DNA of 64,000 nt from Streptomyces sp. LBL (GTDB taxonomy: Bacteria > Actinomycetota > Actinomycetes > Streptomycetales > Streptomycetaceae). The number at the start of each line of letters is the position of its first letter. Position 1 is the stretch's first letter. Below the pieces are notes generated by a model that saw only the letters and a list, made by a program, of their open reading frames with translations, was not told where the DNA came from and ran no database searches. The translations under genes were made by a program, and so were the position numbers. Location: positions 1 through 64,000 of the forward strand of contig NZ_JARXYX010000003.1 of assembly GCF_029893585.1 (NCBI RefSeq), written 5' to 3'. Positions 1-10,400 of this stretch are shown here, piece by piece.

Positions 1-228
1 GGACCGGCAGGACCGGTGTCACCCTTAGGACCGGCAGGACCGGTGTCACCCTTAGGACCGGCAGGACCGGTGTCACCCTTAGGACCGGCAGGACCGGTGT
101 CACCCTTAGGACCGGCAGGACCCGTAGGACCGGCAGGACCGGCAGGACCGGCAGGACCCGTAGGACCGGCAGGACCCGTAGGACCGGCAGGACCGGCAGG
201 ACCGGCAGGACCGGCAGGACCAGTCGCG
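1..228 (-). repeat. Collagen-like coding repeat array
   Basis: Bases 1-108 are four near-perfect 27-bp units encoding (on the minus strand) the nonapeptide GPAGPKGDT. Bases 109-228 are shorter 9-bp and 15-bp variants encoding GPA and GPT triplets. The array is truncated by the window edge. Its nucleotide-level identity suggests recent copy-number change by slippage. Confidence 0.9.
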
Positions 229-995
229 CAGATCGGCGTCGTGATGACGTTGTCGTCCAGCGTTACCGCGCCGATCCTCGCAAGGGCACGGCCTTGGATC
301 GTGGTGCCCGTCGTTACCGTGATCGACTGGTCGGCCATGATGGTGCCCACGAAGGTGGAATTGGTCCCGAGAGTGGCGGAACTGCCCACCTGCCAGAACA
401 CGTTGCAGGGCTGTGCACCGTTGACGAGGATGACGCTGCTGGCCGAAGCGGTGGTCAGCGTCGATCCGGCCTGGAAGATCCAGACGGCGTTGGGGTCACC
501 CTTGGCGTTGAGGGTGAGGGCTCCGGTGAGTCCCATTGACGTCGAGGCCGTGTAGACGCCGGGCACCAGTACCTGTCCGCCGAGATCGGCCGTAACGGCC
601 GCTCCGGGTCCCCGACCCGCCGCATCGCCGTAGGCGGTGGTCAGATCCGTCTTCGCCTGAGCGGCCTCGGCGTCGGCCACGTGCAGGTCGCCGAAGATCT
701 GCCCAGGGCCGGAGGGCGTCGACGATGTGAAGCCCGTCACCGAAGAGCCCGGACTGAGTCCCACGTCGCCGTTGATGACGGTGGGGCCGGTGTTGGTGAT
801 CGTTGAACCGGCCAGGACCGCGTAACTCTTGGCGGTCCCCAGCTCAACGGGGGTTTCTGCGGCGTGCGCGACGCCCGAAGCCAGCGTGACCGTGGCCAGC
901 AGCACTACTCCGGGCAGGAGCGCGAGACGCGCCTTGAGCCGATGGTGAATGCGGCTGCTGCCTGGTGAATGGGGCGAGTGGACAACCACTGCCAT
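1..995 (-). CDS. Secreted DUF3494 (ice-binding-like) protein with collagen-like C-terminal tail, 3' partial
   Basis: Reading the minus strand from the ATG at 995 gives an open frame that leaves the window at base 1 (about 331 codons visible). The start is set by GAAAGG eight bases upstream. The first ~45 residues look like a signal peptide: a basic start, the hydrophobic stretch [17 protein letters not shown], and cleavage near AHA-AE. The next ~210 residues have the DUF3494 pattern ([20 protein letters not shown], then [16 protein letters not shown]-like and [11 protein letters not shown] stretches), the family of ice-binding and cell-surface adhesin proteins. From about residue 255 it becomes Gly-X-Y repeats ([10 protein letters not shown], later GPKGDTGPA). 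Ice binding itself is not shown; many actinobacterial members have unknown ligands. The collagen-like stalk suggests an extended, surface-displayed protein. The true C-terminus is outside the window. Confidence 0.85.
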   Translation of the reverse strand, partial: MAVVVHSPHSPGSSRIHHRLKARLALLPGVVLLATVTLASGVAHAAETPVELGTAKSYAVLAGSTITNTGPTVINGDVGLSPGSSVTGFTSSTPSGPGQIFGDLHVADAEAAQAKTDLTTAYGDAAGRGPGAAVTADLGGQVLVPGVYTASTSMGLTGALTLNAKGDPNAVWIFQAGSTLTTASASSVILVNGAQPCNVFWQVGSSATLGTNSTFVGTIMADQSITVTTGTTIQGRALARIGAVTLDDNVITTPICATGPAGPAGPAGPAGPTGPAGPTGPAGPAGPAGPTGPAGPKGDTGPAGPKGDTGPAGPKGDTGPAGPKGDTGPAG

Positions 996-1182
996 GCGAG
1001 TGACCTTTCTTGTCGCCGTCGAGCTCAGTCGCCCCGGCAAAGGGGATTCCGAACTTCCGAAGTGAGTTCCGGTCGGGCCAGAAGCCGCGCCTCTGCAGAA
1101 TCAGCCGCACATAGAGGTCCGCAGGACGAGTACCTGCGGATGAGCTGATAAACCGTCACCCACCGGTCAGAAGCTAGCAATA

Positions 1183-1209
1183 GTCTTATAAAGTAGATAC
1201 ATATAAGAC
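1183..1209. promoter_or_regulatory. Inverted repeat in an AT-rich island upstream of the DUF3494 gene
   Basis: GTCTTATA at 1183-1190 and TATAAGAC at 1202-1209 are perfect 8-bp arms around an 11-bp spacer. This is an unusually AT-rich patch for this genome, about 190 bp upstream of the DUF3494 start. It could be an operator or part of the promoter for that gene. No regulator gene is adjacent. Confidence 0.4.
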
Positions 1210-1609
1210 GCTGAAGGGGGCACAGGGGGGTGCGTAATTCACCCTGCTGGTCTTGTTGATGCTTGATTCCCAGCCATCAGCTTGTTCTCGGGAGGCCGGG
1301 GCACCGGCCGGATCATGGCGGCGCTGACCGGCTCAGACGGGCCGTACCGGGCTCGGCCCTTTCCAGTCCGGAGCAGGTGGTGTCGGCTCGGGGTGAACGA
1401 GCATGACCGTCGTGAGCGCGAGCAGCGTTGGCGTAATGGCTTTGCAGCCGGACTCGACGCGACCGTACGCAAGGCACGCCAGGAAGCTGCTGCCGCGCCA
1501 GAAGGAGGCACAGATGATTCAGACGATCAACCTTCTGGCACGAATCTGGCGTGCGACAAGTGATCACAGCAGACAGCAGAAGGGCCCGGGCCTCTGACCC
1601 GAGGATCGC
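1210..1609. other. Stretch with no supported gene
   Basis: Open frames exist on both strands, as expected at this GC content, but none shows a recognisable family or a convincing start. A plus-strand frame around 1395-1563 reads as a hydrophilic, probably helical peptide (it contains REREQRWRNGF) and could be the end of a lost gene. The stretch lies between the DUF3494 upstream region and transposase debris and is probably degraded DNA. Confidence 0.4.
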
Positions 1610-1910
1610 GCGGGAAAAGGTCGACCAGTCCCCGTTCGTCCAGGAGCTGGAGAACCCTCTGCTGCAGCCGTCCCCAAACTCCGGCGCGGGACCAGATGGC
1701 AAACCGGCGATGCACGGTCGACTTTGACGCTCCGAAGCACGGCGGCAACGCCCGCCAGGCGCAGCCGCTGACCAGCACGTAGATGATCGCGACGATGACC
1801 GCCTCATCATCGTGTCCGCGACCCCGCCCCCTTGCCGACGCACCCGCGCCGGCGGCAGCAACCGCCTCGCGACCTCCCACAGGCCGTCCGGAACGATCCA
1901 TCCCCCACCA
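1610..1910 (-). pseudogene. IS5-family transposase N-terminal remnant, frameshifted
   Basis: On the minus strand, one frame begins WIVPDGLWEVARRLLPPARV and then stops making sense. A second frame continues with DDEAVIVAIIYVLVSGCAWR, GASKSTVHRRF and LLDERGLVD. Together these form the usual N-terminal DNA-binding region of Streptomyces IS5-type transposases, with one frameshift near 1820. Similarity ends near 1610, before any catalytic DDE residues, so the element is dead. Its 5' end abuts the IS982-type fragment. Confidence 0.7.
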
Positions 1911-1979
1911 AGCAGTCTGTTCCTTGCCTCTCGACCGCCAGGTAGACGGCAAGACGGCCGTTTGTGTCGCAGACGACAG

Positions 1980-2111
1980 TTACCCCCTCTCCCAAAACGG
2001 CACGAGCAACCACCTGCTTCCGGTCGCGCCCGCCAGATGCGGTGATGCCTTCAGCAGGTCGTCGGTCTTCACATAGAGTGCGGTGGCGAGGGAGTCCAGC
2101 TCTGTCTTCAC
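1980..2111 (-). pseudogene. IS982-type transposase N-terminal fragment
   Basis: A 43-residue frame starting at the GTG at 2111 reads VKTELDSLATALYVKTDDLL and continues KASPHLA. This resembles the start of IS982-family transposases as I recall them from Streptomyces. After about 27 residues the match is lost and the frame ends at a TAA. Only the extreme N-terminus remains, next to the IS5-type remnant, which points to nested or successive insertions. Confidence 0.55.
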
Positions 2112-2210
2112 ACACTGACGTTGGGCTCCCTCCCCTTGTTCGCGCAGCCGATCCCTTGGAATAGATCATCTAGGGTGCGCGCCGTTGGACGAACCGATGG
2201 GGAGGTTGGG

Positions 2211-3104
2211 ATGGCCGGGACGGATGAGGATGCCGTCGCCGCCGCGGACGACGCGCTCTATGTGCTGACGGCGGTGCTGCTGACGCCGGCGAAGTTCCCG
2301 AGCGTGCTGGGCGACGACTATCCGGAGGCCTGCGCGGCGCTGGGCCTCGCGCCGCTGGCCGACGGGTACGGCCTGGTGCTCGGCCAGGACGGCGACGGCG
2401 CCAGGTGGACGGTCGTCGTCGACGACGTGGCGCTGGTCGCCGTCGCCATCGCGTCCTGGGACTGCGGTATGGAGCACGACCTGTCGCCCGACGAGCGCAC
2501 AGTGGTCGCCGCGCTGCCGGGCTGGCCCCTGGCGGTCGCCGTGGCGGCACCTGGTGTGCCTGAGCCGCATGACCCGGACCCCCGGGTCGCGGGCCGTGCC
2601 CCGCTGACACCGCCGGACACCTCCGTCTGGGGACCGGCCCAGCGGCGGCTGGGGGCCGACGAGATCGCGCTCCAGTGGGCGAGATGGCGGGAGCAGATCA
2701 ACGACAGGGAGTTCCTGAACCCGGCCGGCGGTGGCCTCGAGAACAGCGCGTCCTCCGGCGCTCCTGAAGTGGGCGCCTCCTCCAGAGACACCGGACACGG
2801 ACCGGGTTCGACGGGGCAGGGCAGGACCCCGGGCGGCCACAACGGTATCCGGCGGGTCCTCGCGGAGGCTCGCACGTACGTGGACGCGCCACCGCCGCTC
2901 GGCCGCGTCCGGTCGTCGTTCGCCCCGGGGGACGCACGGACCCTGCGGGCCGACGGCCCCGGCTGGTCGCTGGTGGCCAGGACCGACGACATCGCGTTCG
3001 TGCTGCTGGACGACGAGCCCGGCGAGATCCTGCCGGTCGGCCGGGGGCCGGAGCTGCCTGGTCTTCTGCAGGCGCTGGACAAGATGGCCGTACGCCCGCT
3101 GTGA
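2211..3104 (+). CDS. Hypothetical protein (297 aa)
   Basis: The frame is open further upstream, but the ATG at 2211 is preceded by GGGGAGG with good spacing and begins MAGTDEDAVAAADDALYVLT; the upstream extension crosses transposase debris. I do not recognise the family. The protein is acidic and soluble, without signal peptide or membrane segments. An N-terminal half (to ~residue 170) and a C-terminal segment (from ~residue 225) carry similar strand-rich stretches (RWTVVVDDVALVAV and WSLVARTDDIAFVLL), joined by a Gly/Ser/Thr-rich linker, so an internal domain duplication is possible. It stands alone between two transposon scars. Confidence 0.65.
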   Translation: MAGTDEDAVAAADDALYVLTAVLLTPAKFPSVLGDDYPEACAALGLAPLADGYGLVLGQDGDGARWTVVVDDVALVAVAIASWDCGMEHDLSPDERTVVAALPGWPLAVAVAAPGVPEPHDPDPRVAGRAPLTPPDTSVWGPAQRRLGADEIALQWARWREQINDREFLNPAGGGLENSASSGAPEVGASSRDTGHGPGSTGQGRTPGGHNGIRRVLAEARTYVDAPPPLGRVRSSFAPGDARTLRADGPGWSLVARTDDIAFVLLDDEPGEILPVGRGPELPGLLQALDKMAVRPL

Positions 3105-3347
3105 GGCCACGCGCGGGCATACGGCCGAGGGTGGTGAGACCGACGGCGCGGCCGCTGCCCGTGACGTCGGGGCGGCACACAGGTCACAGGGCCGTACGAC
3201 ACCCACGGAACCGGTCACGGTCGGTAGGCGCCCGCTCGCGAGCCATGCCGTCGGCTGACCCGCCGGCGGTCATGGGGTCGGCTGGGGTACACCGGTGGTC
3301 GCTCTCGGCGGCCCGGTCGGGTCCGTTCGCCTCTGTTCGGTAGGACG

Positions 3348-3530
3348 TCAGCGGCCGATTTCCTTTCGGGTCACACGGCGCAGCCTGCGCCGCTGCGAGG
3401 GGTCCAGCGTGAGGTAGGCGGCTGCCGGGACTCCCAGGACTATCAGGAGCGCGGCCCACCAGGGCAGCCAGATCAGCAGGATGAGCCCGACCGCCACACC
3501 CCCTGCGGCGATCTTCGCGTTCTTCGACAT
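3348..3530 (-). CDS. Small membrane protein (60 aa)
   Basis: The ATG at 3530 is chosen because AAGGAGG lies ten bases upstream; a longer frame starts at 3554 but has no such site. The peptide begins MSKNAKIAAGGVAVG and has one long, possibly hairpin, hydrophobic stretch (LILLIWLPWWAALLIVLGVP), followed by a strongly basic tail (QRRRLRRVTRKEIGR). This size and layout match small conserved Streptomyces membrane proteins of unknown function. The tail should lie in the cytoplasm by the positive-inside rule. Confidence 0.7.
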   Translation of the reverse strand: MSKNAKIAAGGVAVGLILLIWLPWWAALLIVLGVPAAAYLTLDPSQRRRLRRVTRKEIGR

Positions 3531-3634
3531 GTGCGTCGCCTCCTTCGCGGCCACGGCCGCTCTCTGTCCAGAAGAACGGGGTCGCGCCTCCCACAGTTCC
3601 GGATCGCGACCCTGAGACGCCCCTGAGACATCCC

Positions 3635-4179
3635 CTAGTAGGCACGGTCGGCCCAGACCAGCCGCAGCAGCCCGCCCGGCTCGGCTCGGCCATGAAGCGA
3701 GCCGCCAGGTCCGGGGCGGCGACCGAGTCGTGCACGTCGGCGGGGGTGACGGTGGCCTCCCGCAGCAGGCCGCAGGTGTCGGTCAGGGGGTGGCGCTTGG
3801 GGCCGTCCCTCCATTTCGCGCCGTCGTAGCCGCGGCTGTCGCCGGCGACGGTGTCCGCGCCGTCGACTGACTGGGCGTCGATGATCCCGGCACTCGGCTC
3901 GGGGGACCGTCCCTGCTGCTGTCGCTCGATGCGCCGCAGTCGCTGGTACAGCTCGCGCACGTAACCGTGGCGACACCACCGCCGGAAGAAGTCGTATACC
4001 GCCCGCCATCAGGGAAAATCAGCGGGGACAGCACGCCACTTCGCGCCGTTGTCGACGACGTGGCGCACCCCGTCGACCATTTCCCGGTGGCAGAACGCTT
4101 CCGGGCGGCCGCCCCGGCCCTCCAGCCAGGCCGGGACCGGCATCGACGCACGGATCTGAGCCCGTTCCGCGTCGGTCAT
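3635..4179 (-). pseudogene. IS5-family transposase, frameshifted and 3'-truncated
   Basis: The frame from the ATG at 4179 reads [20 protein letters not shown] and later [13 protein letters not shown], the standard N-terminus of a Streptomyces IS5-type transposase. Near 4010 the reading frame shifts. It resumes with [28 protein letters not shown] (containing the first catalytic Asp of the DDE triad), KRHPLTDTCGLL and finally LVWADRAY before a stop at 3635. The remaining catalytic residues are missing. It lies 290 bp upstream of the first megasynthase, as transposon relics often do at the edges of biosynthetic clusters. Confidence 0.8.
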
Positions 4180-4469
4180 ATCGGTGGGACAGCTCTGAAC
4201 GCGCGGTCCCGCAGCGAGCGGCCCCGCACCGGTGCACGTCACAGTCACACGAGGGACCGAAGTGGACGCAACAGCGCCCCCAGTGGTCAACTGGCCTGGC
4301 AGCGGGTCTCCTTGGACGAGTTGGGTCTCACCAACCACGTCTCTACCGAGGGACCCGCTCTTCCACACCCGCCCCCACCACTGGCACCTGCGTGCGAGAC
4401 ATCACCTACACCGCAGTAGCCGAACGCCCCTCGCTTCACCACCACGCTCTGACTCGCAGGAGGGTCAAT
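4180..4469 (+). promoter_or_regulatory. Upstream region of the PKS-NRPS gene
   Basis: This stretch must hold the promoter of the gene starting at 4470. No clear operator or -10/-35 pair can be picked out. The ribosome site CAGGAGGG at about 4457-4464 sits five bases before the ATG at 4470 and fixes the start. A frame running in from 4392 would add 26 residues but has no such site. Confidence 0.4.
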
Positions 4470-7400
4470 ATGGATACCGCGAACTCGATTCCGTGGGTTT
4501 TGTCGGGCCGCTCGGAGACCGCTTTGCGGCAGCAGGCCGCCCAGTTGGCTGGGTATGTCGAAGCACGGCCTGACCTGTCCATCAGCGATGTGGCTTTCTC
4601 CCTCGCGACCACGCGGGCGACGTTCCCTCATCGCGGTGTGGTGCTCGGCGCCGGACGCCAGGAGCTGCTGGAGGGGCTCCATGCCTTGTCGGAGGGACGG
4701 TCCGCGGTGGGCCTGGTGACAGGGAAAGCGGCCCCTGGCGATGGCCCCGGTGCGCGCGGTGTGGTGTTCGTGTTCCCCGGCCACGGCACACAGTGGGCGG
4801 GGATGGCAGTCGAACTGCTGGAGACCTCGACGGTGTTCGCCGACTCGATGGCCGCCTGCGGGGCGGCGTTGGAACCGTTTTTCGACTGGCCGTTGCTGGA
4901 CGTGGTGCGGGGCGACGCGGCCGCCACCCTGTTGGAGCGTACCGACGTCATCTCGCCGGTCGTGTGGGCGGTCACGGTGTCCTTGGCGGCGGTATGGCGA
5001 TCGTACGGCGTGGAACCCGCCGCCGTGGTAGGCCATTCGCAGGGAGAGGTGGCCGCGGCCTGCGTGGCCGGTGCGCTGTCCCTCGATGACGGAGCGCGGA
5101 TCGTGACCGCGGGTGCAACGGCGATCGTCGAGGGGCTCTCCGGTATCGGCGGGGTCGTGGCAGTGGGGCTCCCGGTCGAGGTCGTACGTGAAAGGCTGTC
5201 CCGTTGGGAGGGGCGGTTGTCCATCGCTGCCGTCAACGGCCCGGCGTTGACGGCCGTGTCCGGTAGCGAAGACGCTCTGTCCGAGCTCATGGCCGAGTGG
5301 GCCGGCGACGCCTTTCTGGCGCCGGTCAAGTCCGATTTCCCCGCTCATTCCACGTTTGTGGAGCGGATCGAGGGGCGCACGAAATCGTTCCTGACGTCGA
5401 TTCAGCCGCAGGCTTCCCGCGTCCCGTTCTACTCCACGGTGACGGGGCATCGGTTGGACACCGAGACGTGTGACCCACACTATTGGTACAGCAATATGCG
5501 TGAAACCGTGAACTTTTATGGCGCGGTGAGTGAATTGCTCGCAGACGGATTCGATGCCTTCGTCGAGGCGAGTCCCCACCCGATCCTGATCGGGAATGTG
5601 CAGGAGGCCGCTCAGGCCGCAGGTGCTTCCGCGGCGGCAGTCGGCAGTCTTCGCCGGGGTGAAGGAAGCGCTGATCGGCTGCTGGTCTCAGTGGCCCAAC
5701 TCTACGCTGCGGGCGTCGAGGTGGATTGGACGGCATTCTTCGACGGTGCCACCAGGGTGGAACTACCTGTCTCGGAAACGGATTCTGACCAAGGGCGTCA
5801 TCCGCATGTGCAGCAGAATCCTTCCGGCACACAGCGAGATGTCGACCTTGAGAAGCTCGTCCGGGACGAATGCGCGGCAGTTCTGGGGGTCGACGAGCTG
5901 GACGACGTCCAGCTCGACCGGACCTTCCTGGAGATCGGTCTTGATTCCGCGAAGCTCGTCGAGCTGGTGGTCCGGCTCAATTCAGCGACCGGCTTGATGC
6001 TGACGAGCAGTACTCTTTTCGACTACCCGGGTCCGGCCCGACTCGCTGATTTTCTGCTCTCGGAGATGTCCGGGACGACCGGTACCGCCGATGCCCGACC
6101 GACGCCGATCGGCGCCGCGGAGGACGAGCCCATCGCGATCATCGGCATCGCTTGTCGGTTTCCAGGCGGTGTCGACTCGCCGGAAGGCCTCTGGGACCTC
6201 GTCCGCGAGGGCACGGACGCGATATCGACGATGCCGACCGACCGCGGGTGGAGCGCGGAGGTGCTTTCCACGGGGCGCGGCGGAGGCTTCATGGAGGAAG
6301 CGGCCGAGTTCGACGCCGGCTTCTTCGGGATCTCCCCGCGTGAGGCCCTCGCGATGGACCCACAACAGCGGCTGGTGCTGGAAGCGGCCTGGGAAGCGGT
6401 GGAGGACGCCGGGATCGTGCCCTCGTCGCTGAGCGGCAGCCACACTGGTGTCTTCCTGGGGGCGATACCTCAGGACTACGGACCCCGGGCGCACGAGGCG
6501 CCCGGCGACTCCGAGGGCTACACGTTGACCGGGACGACGCCGAGCGTGCTCTCCGGTCGTGTGTCGTACGTCCTGGGTCTGCAGGGACCGGCGTTGACGG
6601 TGGACACGGCGTGCTCGTCGTCCTTGGTGGCGTTGCATCTGGCCTGTCGGGCGGTGCGGTCCGGGGAGTGCTCGATGGCGCTGACCGGCGGTGTCACGGT
6701 CATGGCCACGCCGGGAGTCTTCGTCGAGTTGGGCAAACGCCAGGGGCTGTCGGCGGACGGGCGGTGCAGGTCGTTCGCCGAGGCCGCGAGTGGTACGGGG
6801 TGGGCCGAGGGCGTGGGCGTGCTGCTGGTGGAACGGCTCTCGGACGCGCGACGGCTCGGGCATGAGGTGCTGGCGGTGGTCAGGGGCACCGCGGTGAATC
6901 AGGACGGTGCGTCCAACGGCCTGACCGCGCCGAACGGTCTGGCGCAGCAGCGGGTGATTCGGCAGGCGCTGGCGAATGCCGGCCTGTCCGCGTCGGAGGT
7001 CGACGTGGTGGAAGCGCACGGCACGGGTACCTCGCTGGGTGACCCGATCGAGGCCCAGGCGTTGTTGGCGACCTATGGCCGGGCCCGAGCTGCCGACAGC
7101 CCGTTGTGGCTGGGCTCGCTGAAATCGAATATCGGGCATACGCAGGCCGCTGCGGGCGTGGGCGGCGTGATCAAGATGGTCCTGGCGATGCGCCACGGAC
7201 TGCTGCCGAAGACGCTGCACGTGGATCAGCCGTCGACGAAGATCAATTGGTCGGACGGCACGGTGCGACTGCTGACCGAGCCGCGGGAGTGGCCGGACAG
7301 TGGGCATCCGCGCCGGGCCGGTGTCTCTTCGTTCGGCATCAGCGGTACCAATGCGCATGTCGTCCTCGAGCAGGTCCCGGCGGTCGAGCGGGACACCACC

Positions 7401-10400
7401 GCAGGTGACACCGATCCTGATCCGCGGCACCGGGCGGATGGTGGGTCGTCGTTGCCGGTGGTCGTATCGGGGCCGACGGCGGCGGCGCTGGCCGGGCAGG
7501 CGGGACGGCTCGCGTCGTTCCTGGAGCCCGGTACGGCCGCCGCGGGGCCGGATCTGGGTGAAGTGGCGCGCTCCTTGATGAGCAGCCGCACGCTGTGGGA
7601 ACACCGGGCTCTGATAGTCGCCGACGACACCGCGGGAGCGGTGGAGGGGCTGCGGGCGTTGGCAGCGGGGCAGCCGGCGCCGGGTGTGGTGACGGGTGTC
7701 GCGGGTTCGGGCCCGGTGGGCAGGACGGTGTTCGTGTTCCCCGGTCAGGGCACGCAGTGGGCCGGGATGGGACAGCGACTGTGCGAGACCGAACCGGTGT
7801 TCGCCGCGCGGATGGCCGAGTGTGAGCATGCGCTCGCGCCCTATGTGGACTGGTCCTTGTCCGAGGTGGTCGGCCAGGTCGAGGGCGCACCGACCTTGGA
7901 CCGGGTCGATGTGGTCCAGCCGGTGACATTCGCCGTGATGGTGTCACTGGCGGCTTTGTGGCAGTCCTGTGGTGTGCGACCGGATGCGGTGATCGGGCAT
8001 TCCCAGGGAGAGATCGCCGCGGCGTGTGTGGCGGGCGCGTTGTCGCTGCCCGACGCCGCACGCGTGGTGGCCCTGCGCGCTCGGACGATCGCGAGCGAGC
8101 TGGCCGGGCACGGCGGAATGCTGTCCGTGCCACTGCCCGAGGAACAGGTACGCGAAGACGGTCGGATCCGGGCGGACGGCACCGTCGAGGTGGCCGCGCT
8201 CAACGGCCCGGCCTCGGTGGTACTCGCGGGCGACCCCGACTCGCTGGCGGAGATCCAGACCGAATACCAGGCGCGGGGTGTGCGCGCCCGGATGATCCCG
8301 GTCGACTACGCCTCCCACAGCGCACAGGTGGAGGCCATCGAGGACCAGCTGGCCGGAATCCTGGACGGTGTCGCGTCCGAACTACCTGCCGTGCCCTGGT
8401 ATTCCACCGTGGACGGTGGCTGGATCGCCCACCGGGTCGACAGCCGGTACTGGTATCGCAACCTGCGGCACATGGTCGGGTTCGCACCGGCGGCCCGGGA
8501 CTTGGCAGAGCAGGGTTTTCGGGTGTTCGTCGAAATCAGTGCGCATCCGGTGCTGACCGCCGGCCTCCAGGACACCCTGGAGGACATGGGGGTGACCGGT
8601 CTGGTGTGCGGAACGCTGCGCCGTGACCACGGCGACTCCAGTCGGTTCGCGCACTCGCTGGCGGAGCTGTTCGTTCAGGGCGTCGAGGTGGATTGGACGC
8701 GTCTGCTGCCGACGGGGGCGAGCCGGAGGGCGGCCCTGCCGACCTATGCCTTCCAACGGCAGAAGTACTGGGTGCACCCCGAGGTGCGGGCGGATGTGTC
8801 GGGTGCGGGGCTGGAACGGGTGGAGCACTCGTTGCTGGGTGCCGTGGTGGAGGATCCGGAGTCCGGCGGGGCGGTGCTGACCGGACGGGTGTCGCTGGGT
8901 GCACATCCCTGGCTGGCCGACCATGTGGTGGCCGGGGTGGTGCTGCTGTCGGGCGCGGCATTGGTGGAGTGGGCTATCACGGCCGGTGACCGGGTCGGGC
9001 TGACCGCGGTCGAGGAGTTGGTGATCGAGACGCCGCTGCGGCTGCCGGAGACGGGGTCGGTGCGGATCCAGGTCCGGGTGGGTGAGCTCGATCGGGCGGG
9101 GCGCCGCTCCATCGGGATCCATTCGCGTTCCGACGGTGCGCAGGGGATCTGGACCCGTCACGCTTCGGGTTTCCTGGCCGCCGAGATCGGTTCCGCCGCG
9201 GTCGGCGACGCGACGGATGTGTGGCCGCCTTCGGGTGCGTCGCCGGTCTCGGTCGAGGGTTTCTACGACACCCTGGCCGGGTGGGGTCATGAGTACGGCC
9301 CGGTGTTCCGGGGGCTGAGCGCCGCTTGGGTTCGTGGGGCCGAATGGTTCGCGGAGGTCGAGCTGCCCGCGCAGACCGAGACCGCCGGGTTCGCTTTCCA
9401 CCCCGCCCTCCTCGAAGCCGCTCTGCACGCGGGTTGGCTCGGCGCCGGACCCGGTGCGGGCGTCCCGTCGGGTGACGACGGCGATACGGGGGCCGTGGTG
9501 CTGCCGCTGACCTGGAATCGGGTTGTGGTGCACGCCGTCGGGGCCAGGCGGGTGCGGGTTCGGCTGGTGCCCGGTGCCGACGGGACGTCGGTGGAGTTGA
9601 CCGACCCGATCGGCATGCCGGTGCTGTCGGTCGGCTCCGCGCTGAGCGGACCCGTCCCGGTCCGGCGGCTCGAGGACACCGGGGAGGGTCGCGGTGATCA
9701 CCACGAGGGTGCGCTGTTCGGTATCGACTGGCTCGGTCTTCCTGCCGGAGGTGGCACCGGGCAACCGTCGGTGGTTCCGGTTTCGGACGTGGGGGACCTC
9801 TCCGAGGCGGCTCAGACGGGTGGGGACGCGCAGTGGGTGCTGTTGTGCGTGGATTCGGGTCTGGCGGATGTGGGTGATCCGCAGCGGGCCCGATCGGCGA
9901 TCAAGGTCACCTTGGCGGTGTTGCAGGCATTTCTCAGCGATTCCGTGTGGGCGTCCTCCCGGCTCGTGGTGGTCACTCGCGGAGGCGTCGCGGTCGGGGA
10001 CCGCGACGAGGACATTCCGGTCGATCCGGTGGCCTCCGCGGTGTGGGGGCTGGTGCGTACCGCCCAGGCGGAGAACCCCGACCGGATCCTGCTCGCCGAT
10101 CTGGATGTTCCGGTGCGGGCCGGTTCCGACAGGACACGGGCGTCGGTGGTCGAGGCGGTGTCGGGCGTACTGGGCCAGGTGGCGGTCGCCGAGGAGTCCC
10201 AGTTCGCCCTTCGTCGTGGGGTGGTGTGGGTGCCGCGGCTGGTCCGGTCCGGCCAGAGCGGGCCGACGCGGCCGTTGGACACGGCAGGCACGGTGTTGAT
10301 CACGGGCGGGACGGGGGTGCTGGGCGCCGTGGTGGCGCGGCACCTGGTGGCCGCGCACGGGGTTCGCAGCGTGGTACTGGCCTCGCGTCGTGGTGAGCAC

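Noticed and set aside
1282-1563. Plus-strand 93-codon frame containing REREQRWRNGFAAGLD
   Set aside because: No convincing ribosome site or family match, and it lies in degraded transposon surroundings; mentioned only as a possible relic.
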